Source of the DNA: Treponema sp.
Lineage (GTDB): Bacteria > Spirochaetota > Spirochaetia > Treponematales > Treponemataceae
Direction: 5' to 3'
NCBI GenBank assembly: GCA_017446265.1
Contig: JAFSRD010000009.1
Location: forward strand, 1 to 57,608
Length of the DNA: 57,608 bases
The position numbers and the translations under genes are program-made. Shown in pieces: positions 43,562-51,699 of the stretch. Every line of letters starts with the position of its first letter. Positions within the stretch are counted from its first letter, which is position 1. The notes under the pieces are model-generated. The model saw nothing but the letters and a program-made list of their open reading frames with translations. It had not been told where the DNA came from and made no database searches.

Positions 43562-44545
43562 ATGAATACGAATAGACGGCCCGCGAACATGGAGCGCATT
43601 ACAACGCATGAACTTGCACAAGCGTTTATTGACGAGCAAATTGTTGCACTCAAAAAGCAGACAGGCAACGGAGGCGTGCTGCTCGCGCTTTCAGGTGGCG
43701 TTGATTCTTCTGTAACAGCAGCGCTTTTAATAAAAGCTGTCGGAAGCCAACTCACATGCGTACACGTCAATCACGGACTTTTGCGCAAAGGCGAAAGCGA
43801 GCAAGTTGTTAATGTGTTCCGCAACGAGCTTAAAGCGCATCTCGTCTACGTTGACGCTGAAGAACGCTTCCTCAAAAAACTCGCAAACATAACAGAGCCT
43901 GAACAAAAGCGCAAAATCATCGGCAGTGAATTTATAGACATATTTGCAGAAGAAGCGGAAAAACTTGACAACATCAATTTTCTTGCGCAAGGCACTATTT
44001 ACCCAGACATACTTGAAAGCAATGACGGCATAAAAGCGCACCACAACGTAGGCGGGCTTCCCGATTCCATGCAGTTTGAGCTTGTCGAGCCGCTCAAGTT
44101 TTTGTACAAAGACGAAGTGCGCATTGTGGGAAGCTCGCTCGGTTTGCCAGACAGCATGGTGCACCGTCAGCCGTTTCCAGGGCCAGGTCTTGGCGTGCGG
44201 TGCACGGGCGCAATTACGCGCGAACGGCTTGAAGCAGTGCGCGAGTCTGACGCCATTTTACGTGAAGAATTCCAAAACTATGGGCTTGCGCAAAGCGTGT
44301 GGCAGTATTTTACGATTGTGCCTGATTTTAAAACAACCGGCATAAAAAACGGCAAGCGAAGTTTTGAGTGGCCTGTCATAATCAGAGCTGTAAACACAAA
44401 AGATGCAATGAGCGCAACAGTGGAAAACATTCCGTTTGCACTCATGCAAAAACTCGTTGCGCGGATTACGAGCGAAGTGGCTGGCGTGAATCGCGTACTC
44501 TATGACTTCACGCCAAAACCAACAGGCACGATTGAATGGGAATGA
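43562..44545 (+). CDS. guaA: GMP synthase ATP-pyrophosphatase subunit (no glutaminase domain)
   Basis: C-terminal half only of GMP synthase, 327 residues; the protein starts just before the PPase domain. LALSGGVDSSVTAALL at residues 42-57 is the N-type ATP-pyrophosphatase P-loop, RKIIGSEFIDIF, FLAQGTIYPDILES, HHNVGGLPDSMQFELVEPLKFLYKDEVR and HRQPFPGPGLGVRC are conserved, and the dimerisation domain ends in the usual TIEWE. The class-I glutamine amidotransferase domain is absent; XMP amination would need ammonia or a separate glutaminase subunit, as in archaea. The AGAGG site supports ATG 43562. It converges on the HD-domain gene with one base between stop codons. Confidence 0.94.
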   Translation: MNTNRRPANMERITTHELAQAFIDEQIVALKKQTGNGGVLLALSGGVDSSVTAALLIKAVGSQLTCVHVNHGLLRKGESEQVVNVFRNELKAHLVYVDAEERFLKKLANITEPEQKRKIIGSEFIDIFAEEAEKLDNINFLAQGTIYPDILESNDGIKAHHNVGGLPDSMQFELVEPLKFLYKDEVRIVGSSLGLPDSMVHRQPFPGPGLGVRCTGAITRERLEAVRESDAILREEFQNYGLAQSVWQYFTIVPDFKTTGIKNGKRSFEWPVIIRAVNTKDAMSATVENIPFALMQKLVARITSEVAGVNRVLYDFTPKPTGTIEWE

Positions 44546-44546
44546 T

Positions 44547-45764
44547 TTACGCTACAATTTCGCTGAAAAGTTTTGCCACGTCAATGCCGTTTATCATACT
44601 GCCTGCCGCGTAATGCGCAAGCGAACTTTCTCTACCGCGCTCAAGATGCATAGACGTAATGCCATGTTTGATTGAGCTGTCAGCTTCAAGCAGTGCGCCC
44701 AAATGGTCTGCAACGCGCACGAGTTTCCCGTCAACAGGCTCAAAAGCGTTGTCGTTGTACCGCTCGTTCAGCTCTTCCCATGAAACTTCCTTGACAACGC
44801 CATCGTCATTTATGCGGTTTATAAACTCATCGTTTGTGTAATAGATAAGTTCCTGCGCAAAAAAATCTTCCATGAGCGGAACAAGCTCACGCCCGACAAT
44901 CTCATCTTCTATGCGCTTGACAATATTCGGGAGCGCGTCTGTAGCCTGCTTTACCGGCGAGATGATGTCGCGCGTAACAGCTTCAGGCAAGTCGTGAAAA
45001 AGCCCCGAAAAAAAATTATTAATTATTCTGCGGCTGCACATTTTTACGCCCGAGCATCTTCCCAAAAGCAACGTCATTACCGCAACAAAATAGCTGTGGC
45101 CGAGTACGCTCGTCTTTGGAACTCGCGGCGTTTGATTCCACCTTGTCTGAAACCGCAACTGCTCAATTTTTAATAAAAAGTCGTATGTCTTTTGATGAGT
45201 GAGCATCATCTGCAAGCCTTCCAAATCAAGATACGGCTGCAACTGCGCTTGCAACTCTGTTTCAGTTTTGCCAAGCCGCTCACGCTCGTTCACCGCTGCA
45301 AGCATTTGCAACTCGCGCACAGTGGAATACTTGTGCGAGGCAGAAAGCACGTGGCTCGCCGCCTCTGATTTTTCAGGGATAGGAAATGTTCCCGCTTTTT
45401 GTCCAATGTAAATTGTAAAACGCGAAAACAACTCGTCATCAATAATCGGCTTGTACTGGTTCAATACCCATTCGTTCAAGCGCATGTATTCCTGCGCATA
45501 TTCTTTTTTTAATAATTGCTGCACAGGAGATTTTATGTCGCTCAAAGAAATTTTTCTGAGCAAATCGAACAGCGATGCATACGCCATCCACTCCCAGTCA
45601 ATTTTTACACCTTTGTGTTCTTCAAATTTTCCAATGATATACGCTATCACCATTTTTTCGCCTGCTTTGTCCATTTCAACTAAATCAAACGGACGAATCA
45701 AATCGTTCCACCGTTGAATTGAAAAGCCTTCGAAAATGCGCAGAGCAAGATTTTTATTAATCAT
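44547..45764 (-). CDS. HD-domain protein (YfbR-like)
   Basis: Protein of 405 residues. A helical N-terminal part of about 210 residues with no recognised domain is followed by an HD-superfamily metal phosphohydrolase domain: TSVLGHSYFVAVM carries the first His, GLFHDLPEAVTRDI the HD pair and RVADHLGALLEADSS a later Asp. The YfbR/5'-nucleotidase-like group (HD_3) is the closest I can name. The start codon follows the upstream stop by one base, so translation is probably coupled to the helical protein. Substrate unknown. Confidence 0.85.
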   Translation of the reverse strand: MINKNLALRIFEGFSIQRWNDLIRPFDLVEMDKAGEKMVIAYIIGKFEEHKGVKIDWEWMAYASLFDLLRKISLSDIKSPVQQLLKKEYAQEYMRLNEWVLNQYKPIIDDELFSRFTIYIGQKAGTFPIPEKSEAASHVLSASHKYSTVRELQMLAAVNERERLGKTETELQAQLQPYLDLEGLQMMLTHQKTYDFLLKIEQLRFQTRWNQTPRVPKTSVLGHSYFVAVMTLLLGRCSGVKMCSRRIINNFFSGLFHDLPEAVTRDIISPVKQATDALPNIVKRIEDEIVGRELVPLMEDFFAQELIYYTNDEFINRINDDGVVKEVSWEELNERYNDNAFEPVDGKLVRVADHLGALLEADSSIKHGITSMHLERGRESSLAHYAAGSMINGIDVAKLFSEIVA

Positions 45765-45765
45765 C

Positions 45766-46569
45766 TTATGAGCTTAATCCAGATTTTTGGTCGGCATCCA
45801 TTTTATCTTTCCAGATAATCGCTTTCTTTTTTATCTCTTCAGCATTATTTTTGTCGCCAATGGCAAGGCACAGTTTATGACGGGCAAGCAGAAATTTAAT
45901 AGCGTCTCGCATGTCGTCAATGCGACGCGTAGAAAGCTCGTACTTGTCGCGGTAGCCGTTTGCAGAAGCGTCGAGCAGACGCTGCAACATTCGTATGTAC
46001 AGCACCGTCGTCTCGTAGTCGTCAGAGTTCGGTTCAAAATAATCTTTTGAGCCTTTTTTCATATCTATAAGATTTTTTGCAACTGTGGTAAACCGCCCCT
46101 CAAGCTCAACAAACGACCATTTCCATTTGCTGTTTTCGCCAAATGCATCTTTTAATAATTTTATGGCAAGACCGAGCTTGCGCACTAAAAGATACCGTTT
46201 TGAAACAGGCGTATTTGAGATTTTTTCCCAATTGCTAAAAAGTTCGGAATACGAAATATCGACAAAATTCGTGACAATATCTTCAAGGTAGATGATGGCA
46301 CGGTAAAGCGTCTTGCGCGATTCGTTGAGCGCATCGGTATGTTTTGTTTCAAGAATTTTCAACGACAGGCTGTTTTCCGCCATGTACAGCGTTGCTACAA
46401 AAATCATGTCTTCTGCAAGTTGCAATTTTTTATACGCTTCGCCTGCATGGTCGCTTTTTATGAGCTTTACAAGCGTCTTTTCTTTTTCAAGCAATCCGTC
46501 TATCTGCGTTTGATACGGCACAATTGCATCGGCAAGTTGCTGGCGCATTTCTCCAGTAATTTTTGCCAT
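45766..46569 (-). CDS. Conserved alpha-helical protein of unknown function
   Basis: Protein of 267 residues, almost entirely predicted helix, charged and with few glycine or proline residues; no signal, membrane span or known motif. Stretches such as YQTQIDGLLEKEKTLVKLIK and LSTRRIDDMRDAIKFLLARHK suggest helical bundles. ATG overlaps the recN stop (TAATG) with GGAGGTGTG upstream, and the HD-domain gene follows directly, so recN, this gene and the HD gene form one unit. Treponemes seem to keep such a gene after recN (memory, not searched). Confidence 0.8.
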   Translation of the reverse strand: MAKITGEMRQQLADAIVPYQTQIDGLLEKEKTLVKLIKSDHAGEAYKKLQLAEDMIFVATLYMAENSLSLKILETKHTDALNESRKTLYRAIIYLEDIVTNFVDISYSELFSNWEKISNTPVSKRYLLVRKLGLAIKLLKDAFGENSKWKWSFVELEGRFTTVAKNLIDMKKGSKDYFEPNSDDYETTVLYIRMLQRLLDASANGYRDKYELSTRRIDDMRDAIKFLLARHKLCLAIGDKNNAEEIKKKAIIWKDKMDADQKSGLSS

Positions 46570-48335
46570 TACACACCTCCAAATTTTAGCAGCATGGAGC
46601 GGGCGTGTTCAAGAGACTCGCTCGACTCATCGCCTGAAAGCATGCGCGCAATTTCCCGAACGCGATTGTCGCCCACAACATGAGCACAACGCGATGACGT
46701 TTTTCCATCTGCCACGCTTTTTTCTATCTTTATTTGATTATCGGCATAAACAGCAATACTCGCCAGATGCGTTATGCAAAAAATCTGCCTGCTTTTCGCA
46801 AGATTTCTGAGGTGGCTTCCAACAGAAACCGCCACTTCGCCGCCAATGCCTGTATCTATTTCATCAAATATAAGCGTTGGCACGCTATCTGATGCGGCAA
46901 AAATCGTTTTAAGCGCAAGCATAACGCGCGAAAGTTCGCCCCCCGACGCAATGTGAGCAAGCGGTAAAAGCGGGGAACCAGGATTTGCACTTATTAAAAA
47001 TTCAATGTCGTCCATGCCATACGGTCCGCACTTTTGAATGGCGCTCGTGCCGGGCTTTTCAGCGACGCGCACAGAAAATTTTGTGTTTTTCATGCCGAGC
47101 GTTGCAAGCACAGCTTCAACTTCTTTTGACATGCGCTCGCCTGCCGCTTTCCGTTTGTCTGAAATCATCTTTGCAGCTACGTATACAAGTTTTTCAAGCT
47201 CTGCCACTTCCCTTTCGAGCTGCGTCTTGTCTGTGCCGCCCGCTCCGAGCCGCTCAAGATTTTGCCGCGCTTCATCCGCATACGCAAGCACTTCAGAAAT
47301 CGGCGCAGAAGGAGACGATGCATATTTTTTCTTCAAATTGTATATGAGCGAAAGACGCTCTTGCACTTCTTCAAGCCGCTTCGGGTCAAACACAAGTTTG
47401 CTTTTGTACGCAGCAAACTCATCCGCAATATCTGACAATTCATAAAACGCAGATTCAACGCGTTCGTCAAGCTGTTCAAGCGTTTTGTCCATATCAAGCG
47501 CGTGCAGAGAATCGCGCCGTATCTGCTTTAAAAGCGGAACAACAGCATTTTCACCGTCAGAAAGAGAGGCAGTGACAGCTTCAATATCTGCATATAGTTT
47601 TTCATATGAAGATAGCCGCGCTTCCTCGTCGGCAAGCAGCTCATCCTCGTCTGCTTTGAGTTTTGCATCGCCTATTTCCTGAACGGCAAACGTATACATC
47701 TCAATTTTGCGCCGACGCTCTTCGCTCGATGAATTGAGCTGTTCAAGCAATTTACGCTTTTCCACGAGCGCGGCAAATTGCATGGTAAATTTATTAACTT
47801 CATCGACAATGCCTGCATGGGCATCGAGAAATTTTCTGTGCTGCGCAACTTTCATAAGCGACTGATGCTCATGCTGCCCGTGAATGTCTATGAGAAATGA
47901 AGAAAACGATGCTAAATCGGCGCGCGCAACAGATGTACTTCCAATCCATGCAGATGATTTTCCCGAATCGCGCAACGTGCGGCGCAACAATATGCGGCCG
48001 TCGTCTGCTTCAATGCCGTGCATGTCAAGCCACTCGTGCACAGAAAGCACATCTTCCTCGCCGCCTGTTTCAGCCGCATGCACATGCTGCCGTGCACCGC
48101 TTTTAAATTCGTCAGGAGCCTCTCCTATAAAAAACGTTGCAGACACTGTAGCCTCATGCGCGCCGCTTCGTATGAGGTGCGCGTCTGCTTTTCCGCCGAG
48201 CAAAAATGAAAGCGCACCGATAAGAATTGATTTGCCTGCACCCGTCTCGCCTGAAAGTACCGTAAACCCGCGCGCAAATTCAAGTGAGACAGAATCGATG
48301 AGCGCAAAATCTTTAATAACGAGGTCTTCAAGCAT
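46569..48335 (-). CDS. recN: DNA repair protein RecN
   Basis: SMC-like ATPase of double-strand-break repair, 588 residues. MLEDLVIKDFALIDSVSLEFARG and Walker A SGETGAGKS (about residues 29-37) open it, a long coiled-coil arm occupies about residues 160-380, and the signature SGGELSRVMLALK and Walker B LIFDEIDTGIGGEVA come near the end. ATG 48333-48335 follows GGGAGGTCCCC and overlaps the nadK stop by 8 bp; an upstream in-frame start is rejected. Confidence 0.97.
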   Translation of the reverse strand: MLEDLVIKDFALIDSVSLEFARGFTVLSGETGAGKSILIGALSFLLGGKADAHLIRSGAHEATVSATFFIGEAPDEFKSGARQHVHAAETGGEEDVLSVHEWLDMHGIEADDGRILLRRTLRDSGKSSAWIGSTSVARADLASFSSFLIDIHGQHEHQSLMKVAQHRKFLDAHAGIVDEVNKFTMQFAALVEKRKLLEQLNSSSEERRRKIEMYTFAVQEIGDAKLKADEDELLADEEARLSSYEKLYADIEAVTASLSDGENAVVPLLKQIRRDSLHALDMDKTLEQLDERVESAFYELSDIADEFAAYKSKLVFDPKRLEEVQERLSLIYNLKKKYASSPSAPISEVLAYADEARQNLERLGAGGTDKTQLEREVAELEKLVYVAAKMISDKRKAAGERMSKEVEAVLATLGMKNTKFSVRVAEKPGTSAIQKCGPYGMDDIEFLISANPGSPLLPLAHIASGGELSRVMLALKTIFAASDSVPTLIFDEIDTGIGGEVAVSVGSHLRNLAKSRQIFCITHLASIAVYADNQIKIEKSVADGKTSSRCAHVVGDNRVREIARMLSGDESSESLEHARSMLLKFGGV

Positions 48336-49164
48336 GGGGACCTCCCGACCAGTTGAGTTTTGAGCGGAGCGCACCGTAGAACTTTTCAGCAGTACAACCG
48401 ACGAGTTTTACTTTGTGCGGCGCTCTTCGTATTGTGATGCTGTCGCCCACTTTGAGCGGAACAGGCTTTTGTCCGTCAACAGTGAGTATCATGCTGCGGT
48501 CGCGCGACGGTAAAATGGTAATGCCTATGGTACCGTCAGGGTGCAGCACGAGTGGACGGCTTGAAAGCGAAAACGCATTCACTGTCGTCAAAACAATTGC
48601 ATCAAGTTCTGGGTCTATTATAGGGCCGCCTGCAGAAGCTGAATACGCTGTTGAGCCTGTTGCCGTGCTTATGATGACGCCATCTGCTTTGAATGTGCCA
48701 AGCGACATGTCGTTATACGACACGTCAAACGAAATTGCACACGCCGCCGTTTCCGCACTTATTACAATGTCGTTGAGCGCAACAGCAGAAAACGACTGAC
48801 GCGAGAGCGTTGCGTGAATCATGTTGCGCTCGTCAATGCGCGCATCTCCGTCAAGGAACTGCGCAAGAGCGCATTCCCATTCTGTCTTTTCTATGCTCGC
48901 AATAAATCCAAATTCGCCCAAGTTTACAGGGAAGACTGGAATGCCCAAACATGCGCAACCGCGTGCAGCAAACAGCACTGTTCCATCGCCGCCGAGCGTC
49001 ACTACAAAATCGTTTCCTGCAAAGTGATTTTCTGCCGCCCCGTTTCCATCAAATTGATAAAACGTACACGCAACGCCGTGCTCATGTAAATAGCGCGCAA
49101 TGTCATCTCCAAGCGATGTTGACGATTCTTTATATGTAGTTACCACAATAAGACATTTTCTCAT
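48328..49164 (-). CDS. nadK: NAD kinase
   Basis: ATP-NAD kinase of 278 residues producing NADP. GGDGT at about residues 58-62, NLGEFGFIAS, ADGVIISTATGSTAYSASAGGPI and the C-terminal beta-sandwich strands (LSSRPLVLHPDGTI) are typical. ATG 49162-49164 follows GAGGCTGT; the upstream gene stops 11 bp before. Its position ahead of recN is a common bacterial pairing. Confidence 0.96.
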   Translation of the reverse strand: MRKCLIVVTTYKESSTSLGDDIARYLHEHGVACTFYQFDGNGAAENHFAGNDFVVTLGGDGTVLFAARGCACLGIPVFPVNLGEFGFIASIEKTEWECALAQFLDGDARIDERNMIHATLSRQSFSAVALNDIVISAETAACAISFDVSYNDMSLGTFKADGVIISTATGSTAYSASAGGPIIDPELDAIVLTTVNAFSLSSRPLVLHPDGTIGITILPSRDRSMILTVDGQKPVPLKVGDSITIRRAPHKVKLVGCTAEKFYGALRSKLNWSGGPHA

Positions 49165-49175
49165 ACAGCCTCTGC

Positions 49176-50213
49176 TCACGGCAGCGTACCGAGCACTTTA
49201 ACGATTTTTTCCGTTTCCGCATGCGTAAGGCGCGGATAGAGCGGAAACAAAACGCAACGCAACGCAAGTGATTTTGCACTGATGCATGAACTGCCAAACG
49301 ATTCGTCGCGCAGAGAAATCACTGAATTTTCAAACGCAAGGCGTATCTCAATGTCCTTGCGCTCCGCATAGTGCTTTACGTCTCTGAACGCGCTCGAAAG
49401 CACAAGCGGAAATGCACTCATCGTAGATGAATCAATGTCGCGCGCAAGCAACTTATGCCTGCCCGACATGCAGGAACGTTGAAACAGCGTAAAAATCTCG
49501 CGGCGCTTTTCCTCGTTGCGCTTGAACTCTTTAAGCTCAACCCATGCAAGCGCAGCATTCAAGTCGGGAAGCAAATCAGTAAGAGGCGCTACATCAGTAT
49601 ATTTTTTAAGCGGAATCCAGTCGCGCCGCGCGTGCGCCATAATGACAGCACCGCCGCCCGATGTGATTACATCGCGCTCTTCAAGCCCAAGAATTGCGAA
49701 TGTTCCGAATGAGCCTGCAAACCGCGCATTTTCATCGTGCACAGCAAAAGATGCGCCGACGCTCTGCGAAATATCTTCTATGACGGGAATGCCGAGTTGC
49801 ATAATTGCGTCAACATCGGGAAGAATGCCGAACGCTTCATGCAGCAGTAGAACGCGTCCCCCGCGTTTTATCCCTTCGGAAACAATGTCGGCAGCAACCA
49901 ATCCATTTGATTCGTCAACATCAAGCACGAGCGGCACATATCCGCAGTCTTCAAGCGTGGCGATTTGCCACGACGGCGCAAGCGCTGAAATCATAACAGC
50001 TGTGCCTGTAGGAACGTCAAGCGCCTTGAGCGCGTATTTGAGCGCAATTGCAGGACTGCGAAGCGCAACAGCTCCATCGCATTTGAAAAATTCTTTTATC
50101 AACTGGATAAGACGCATGTTTAACTCGCCCGGACCGATTTTTTCATCGACCATGCATGTGAGCACAGCATCCATCTCTTTGCGTCGTATAGTTGTACTGT
50201 ATGTGCGAATCAT
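49176..50213 (-). CDS. DegT/DnrJ/EryC1/StrS-like protein lacking the PLP lysine
   Basis: Fold type I aminotransferase-like protein of 345 residues. The family order is visible: KIGPGELNMRLIQLIKEFF, CDGAVALRSPAIALKYALKAL, PVIEDISQSVGA at residues 143-154 and ITSGGGAVIMA at 183-193. Where sugar aminotransferases have SFHGTKNITTGEGG with the PLP-binding lysine, this protein reads FAILGLEERDVITSGGG, with no lysine between residues 171 and 189. It may thus be a dehydratase-like or non-catalytic member. It follows cheW by 15 bp and precedes nadK. No polysaccharide genes are nearby. Confidence 0.82.
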   Translation of the reverse strand: MIRTYSTTIRRKEMDAVLTCMVDEKIGPGELNMRLIQLIKEFFKCDGAVALRSPAIALKYALKALDVPTGTAVMISALAPSWQIATLEDCGYVPLVLDVDESNGLVAADIVSEGIKRGGRVLLLHEAFGILPDVDAIMQLGIPVIEDISQSVGASFAVHDENARFAGSFGTFAILGLEERDVITSGGGAVIMAHARRDWIPLKKYTDVAPLTDLLPDLNAALAWVELKEFKRNEEKRREIFTLFQRSCMSGRHKLLARDIDSSTMSAFPLVLSSAFRDVKHYAERKDIEIRLAFENSVISLRDESFGSSCISAKSLALRCVLFPLYPRLTHAETEKIVKVLGTLP

Positions 50214-50228
50214 AAATTCCCAATTATT

Positions 50229-50702
50229 CTACGGTATGATTTTTTGCAGCTCTTTCGGATTGAACAGCTTGCGTATGTCAAGCATGATAAGATATCCGCC
50301 GTTTTCAGAACGAATGACACCGTGAATATATTCTGTGCCAATGCCGCTGAGCATCTGAGGCGGGTCTTTGACATCTGCCATTGAAACATGCACGACACGC
50401 GCAATCCTGTCTATGATGATGCCTATCTTATTGCCTTCAATGTTTAAAATGATAAAGCCGCCGTCAAAATCAACATATCCCTCGTTTTCAATAGATTTGA
50501 TGCGGAAGCGTTTGTGCAAATCAATTATAGGAATGATTTCGCTGCGCAAATTGATAATGCCTTCAACATAGTGCGGCGCATTTGGAATAGGTCGTACTTC
50601 TTGTATTTTGACAATTTCTTTTACATCCATGATATTTACACCGTATACTTCTTCACCGAGCTGAAACGTTACAAGTTGAAACTGAGAATCTTCTCCTGCC
50701 AT
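50229..50702 (-). CDS. cheW: Chemotaxis coupling protein CheW
   Basis: Single-domain CheW of 157 residues linking receptors to CheA. FQLVTFQLGEEVYGVNIMDVKEIVKI, PNAPHYVEGIINLRSEIIPIIDL and KIGIIIDRIARVVHV are standard. ATG 50700-50702 follows GAGGAGCGC and a promoter lies at 50733-50761, making it the first gene of the cheW-degT-like-nadK-recN unit. It is distant from the other che genes, as expected for a second CheW. Confidence 0.95.
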   Translation of the reverse strand: MAGEDSQFQLVTFQLGEEVYGVNIMDVKEIVKIQEVRPIPNAPHYVEGIINLRSEIIPIIDLHKRFRIKSIENEGYVDFDGGFIILNIEGNKIGIIIDRIARVVHVSMADVKDPPQMLSGIGTEYIHGVIRSENGGYLIMLDIRKLFNPKELQKIIP

Positions 50703-50732
50703 AATGCGCTCCTCATTAACGTGATGTGTACT

Positions 50733-50761
50733 ATCATATAGCATATTCACTGTTTTTGCAA
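50733..50761 (-). promoter_or_regulatory. Promoter of cheW unit
   Basis: Minus-strand TTGCAA (50756-50761), 17-bp spacer, TATGAT (50733-50738). Confidence 0.55.
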
Positions 50762-50765
50762 GGAT

Positions 50766-51539
50766 TCAGTCAACAATAAACAGCGTCGCTACATGTACTG
50801 TTTCCACGCCGCCACCTTTGAGCGCGGCTGCACAACTTTCTATCGTTGCACCAGTTGTCATAACATCGTCGATAAGGCACACGGTACGCGGCATGCTTCC
50901 GCCGCATGCGTGCAACGCTTTTTTTAGAGCTTTGCCTGTTTTCATACGATACGCATTGCCTATAGCGCCAAGCCGTCCGCTTTTGCTGAGCGTTTTTTGC
51001 TCATCTCTGCTTTCACGCACAAGAAGCGCGCACACTGAAAACTTATAGCGTAACGCAAGAAATTCGCATAGCTCGACAATTTGGTCCCAACCTTTTTTGC
51101 GAATTTTTCCGCTGCGCGGCGGCACAGGCACAACTGCCTCAAACGGCGGCAACGTTTTGAGTGCAGCAGCAAGGCGCTCTGCAAAAAACGGTGAAAGCGC
51201 ACGCACGCCATTTATTTTCCAGCAGAACAGGAGCACGCTGTTCCACAATCTGTACGAAAAAAGAGGAAAGACAGCGTCCGTATGCACAAGCACGCGCTCA
51301 CGTCTGCACTGCATGCACATGCCGTGCTCCGACACAAGCAGCTTGCCGCACACAGTACACCGCCCTTCCCCATAGCTAGAAATTCTCGCAAAGCATTCCT
51401 TTTTGCACAAATCACATATCGGAAAAAATTTTGAATGAGCGCCGCAGACAACGCATTCTGTGCCGCCCGCAGCAAAGGAGAAAACACACCGAAAAAATGA
51501 TAAAACGCATTGCTTCGCCGCAAAAAAGAAATCCTTCAC
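50766..51539 (-). CDS. comF: ComF-family phosphoribosyltransferase-like protein
   Basis: Competence-type ComF protein, 257 residues. An N-terminal double zinc finger (CVVCGAHSKFFPICDLCKKEC and CTVCGKLL...CMQC) precedes a phosphoribosyltransferase domain with VCLIDDVMTTGATI near residues 219-232 and VPVPPRSGKIRKKGWDQI. It is thought to act with DprA/RecA in DNA uptake, but its chemistry is unknown. The only in-frame start upstream of the zinc finger is GTG 51537-51539, without a clear ribosome site, so the N-terminus is less certain. Confidence 0.88.
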   Translation of the reverse strand: MKDFFFAAKQCVLSFFRCVFSFAAGGTECVVCGAHSKFFPICDLCKKECFARISSYGEGRCTVCGKLLVSEHGMCMQCRRERVLVHTDAVFPLFSYRLWNSVLLFCWKINGVRALSPFFAERLAAALKTLPPFEAVVPVPPRSGKIRKKGWDQIVELCEFLALRYKFSVCALLVRESRDEQKTLSKSGRLGAIGNAYRMKTGKALKKALHACGGSMPRTVCLIDDVMTTGATIESCAAALKGGGVETVHVATLFIVD

Positions 51540-51566
51540 ACATTATAATCGCGCGCAAAATACGTT

Positions 51567-51635
51567 TTTACGCGTTTTTTCAGAAAAAAATTTATTTTTT
51601 CGCGTAAATCAGTCACTTTAAAACGATATAAAGTG
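51567..51635. promoter_or_regulatory. Two inverted repeats in the comF-recQ divergent spacer
   Basis: TTTACGCG (51567-51574) with CGCGTAAA (51601-51608), and CACTTTA (51614-51620) with TAAAGTG (51629-51635). The second overlaps a GATATAAAG -10-like stretch of recQ and may be an operator. Confidence 0.4.
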
Positions 51636-51699
51636 CAGTACGCATAAAAAATCGTCTGTCGCAGACAAGGATTTACACAGCGTACAGCACGGAGGTTTT

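Noticed and set aside
49516-50325. Plus-strand frame of about 269 residues opposite the DegT-like gene
   Set aside because: Ser/Pro/Thr-rich composition typical of an antisense frame; it crosses two real minus-strand genes.
51542-51547. TATAAT as the comF -10
   Set aside because: It lies so close to the only possible GTG start that +1 would fall inside the coding sequence; the true promoter must be elsewhere.
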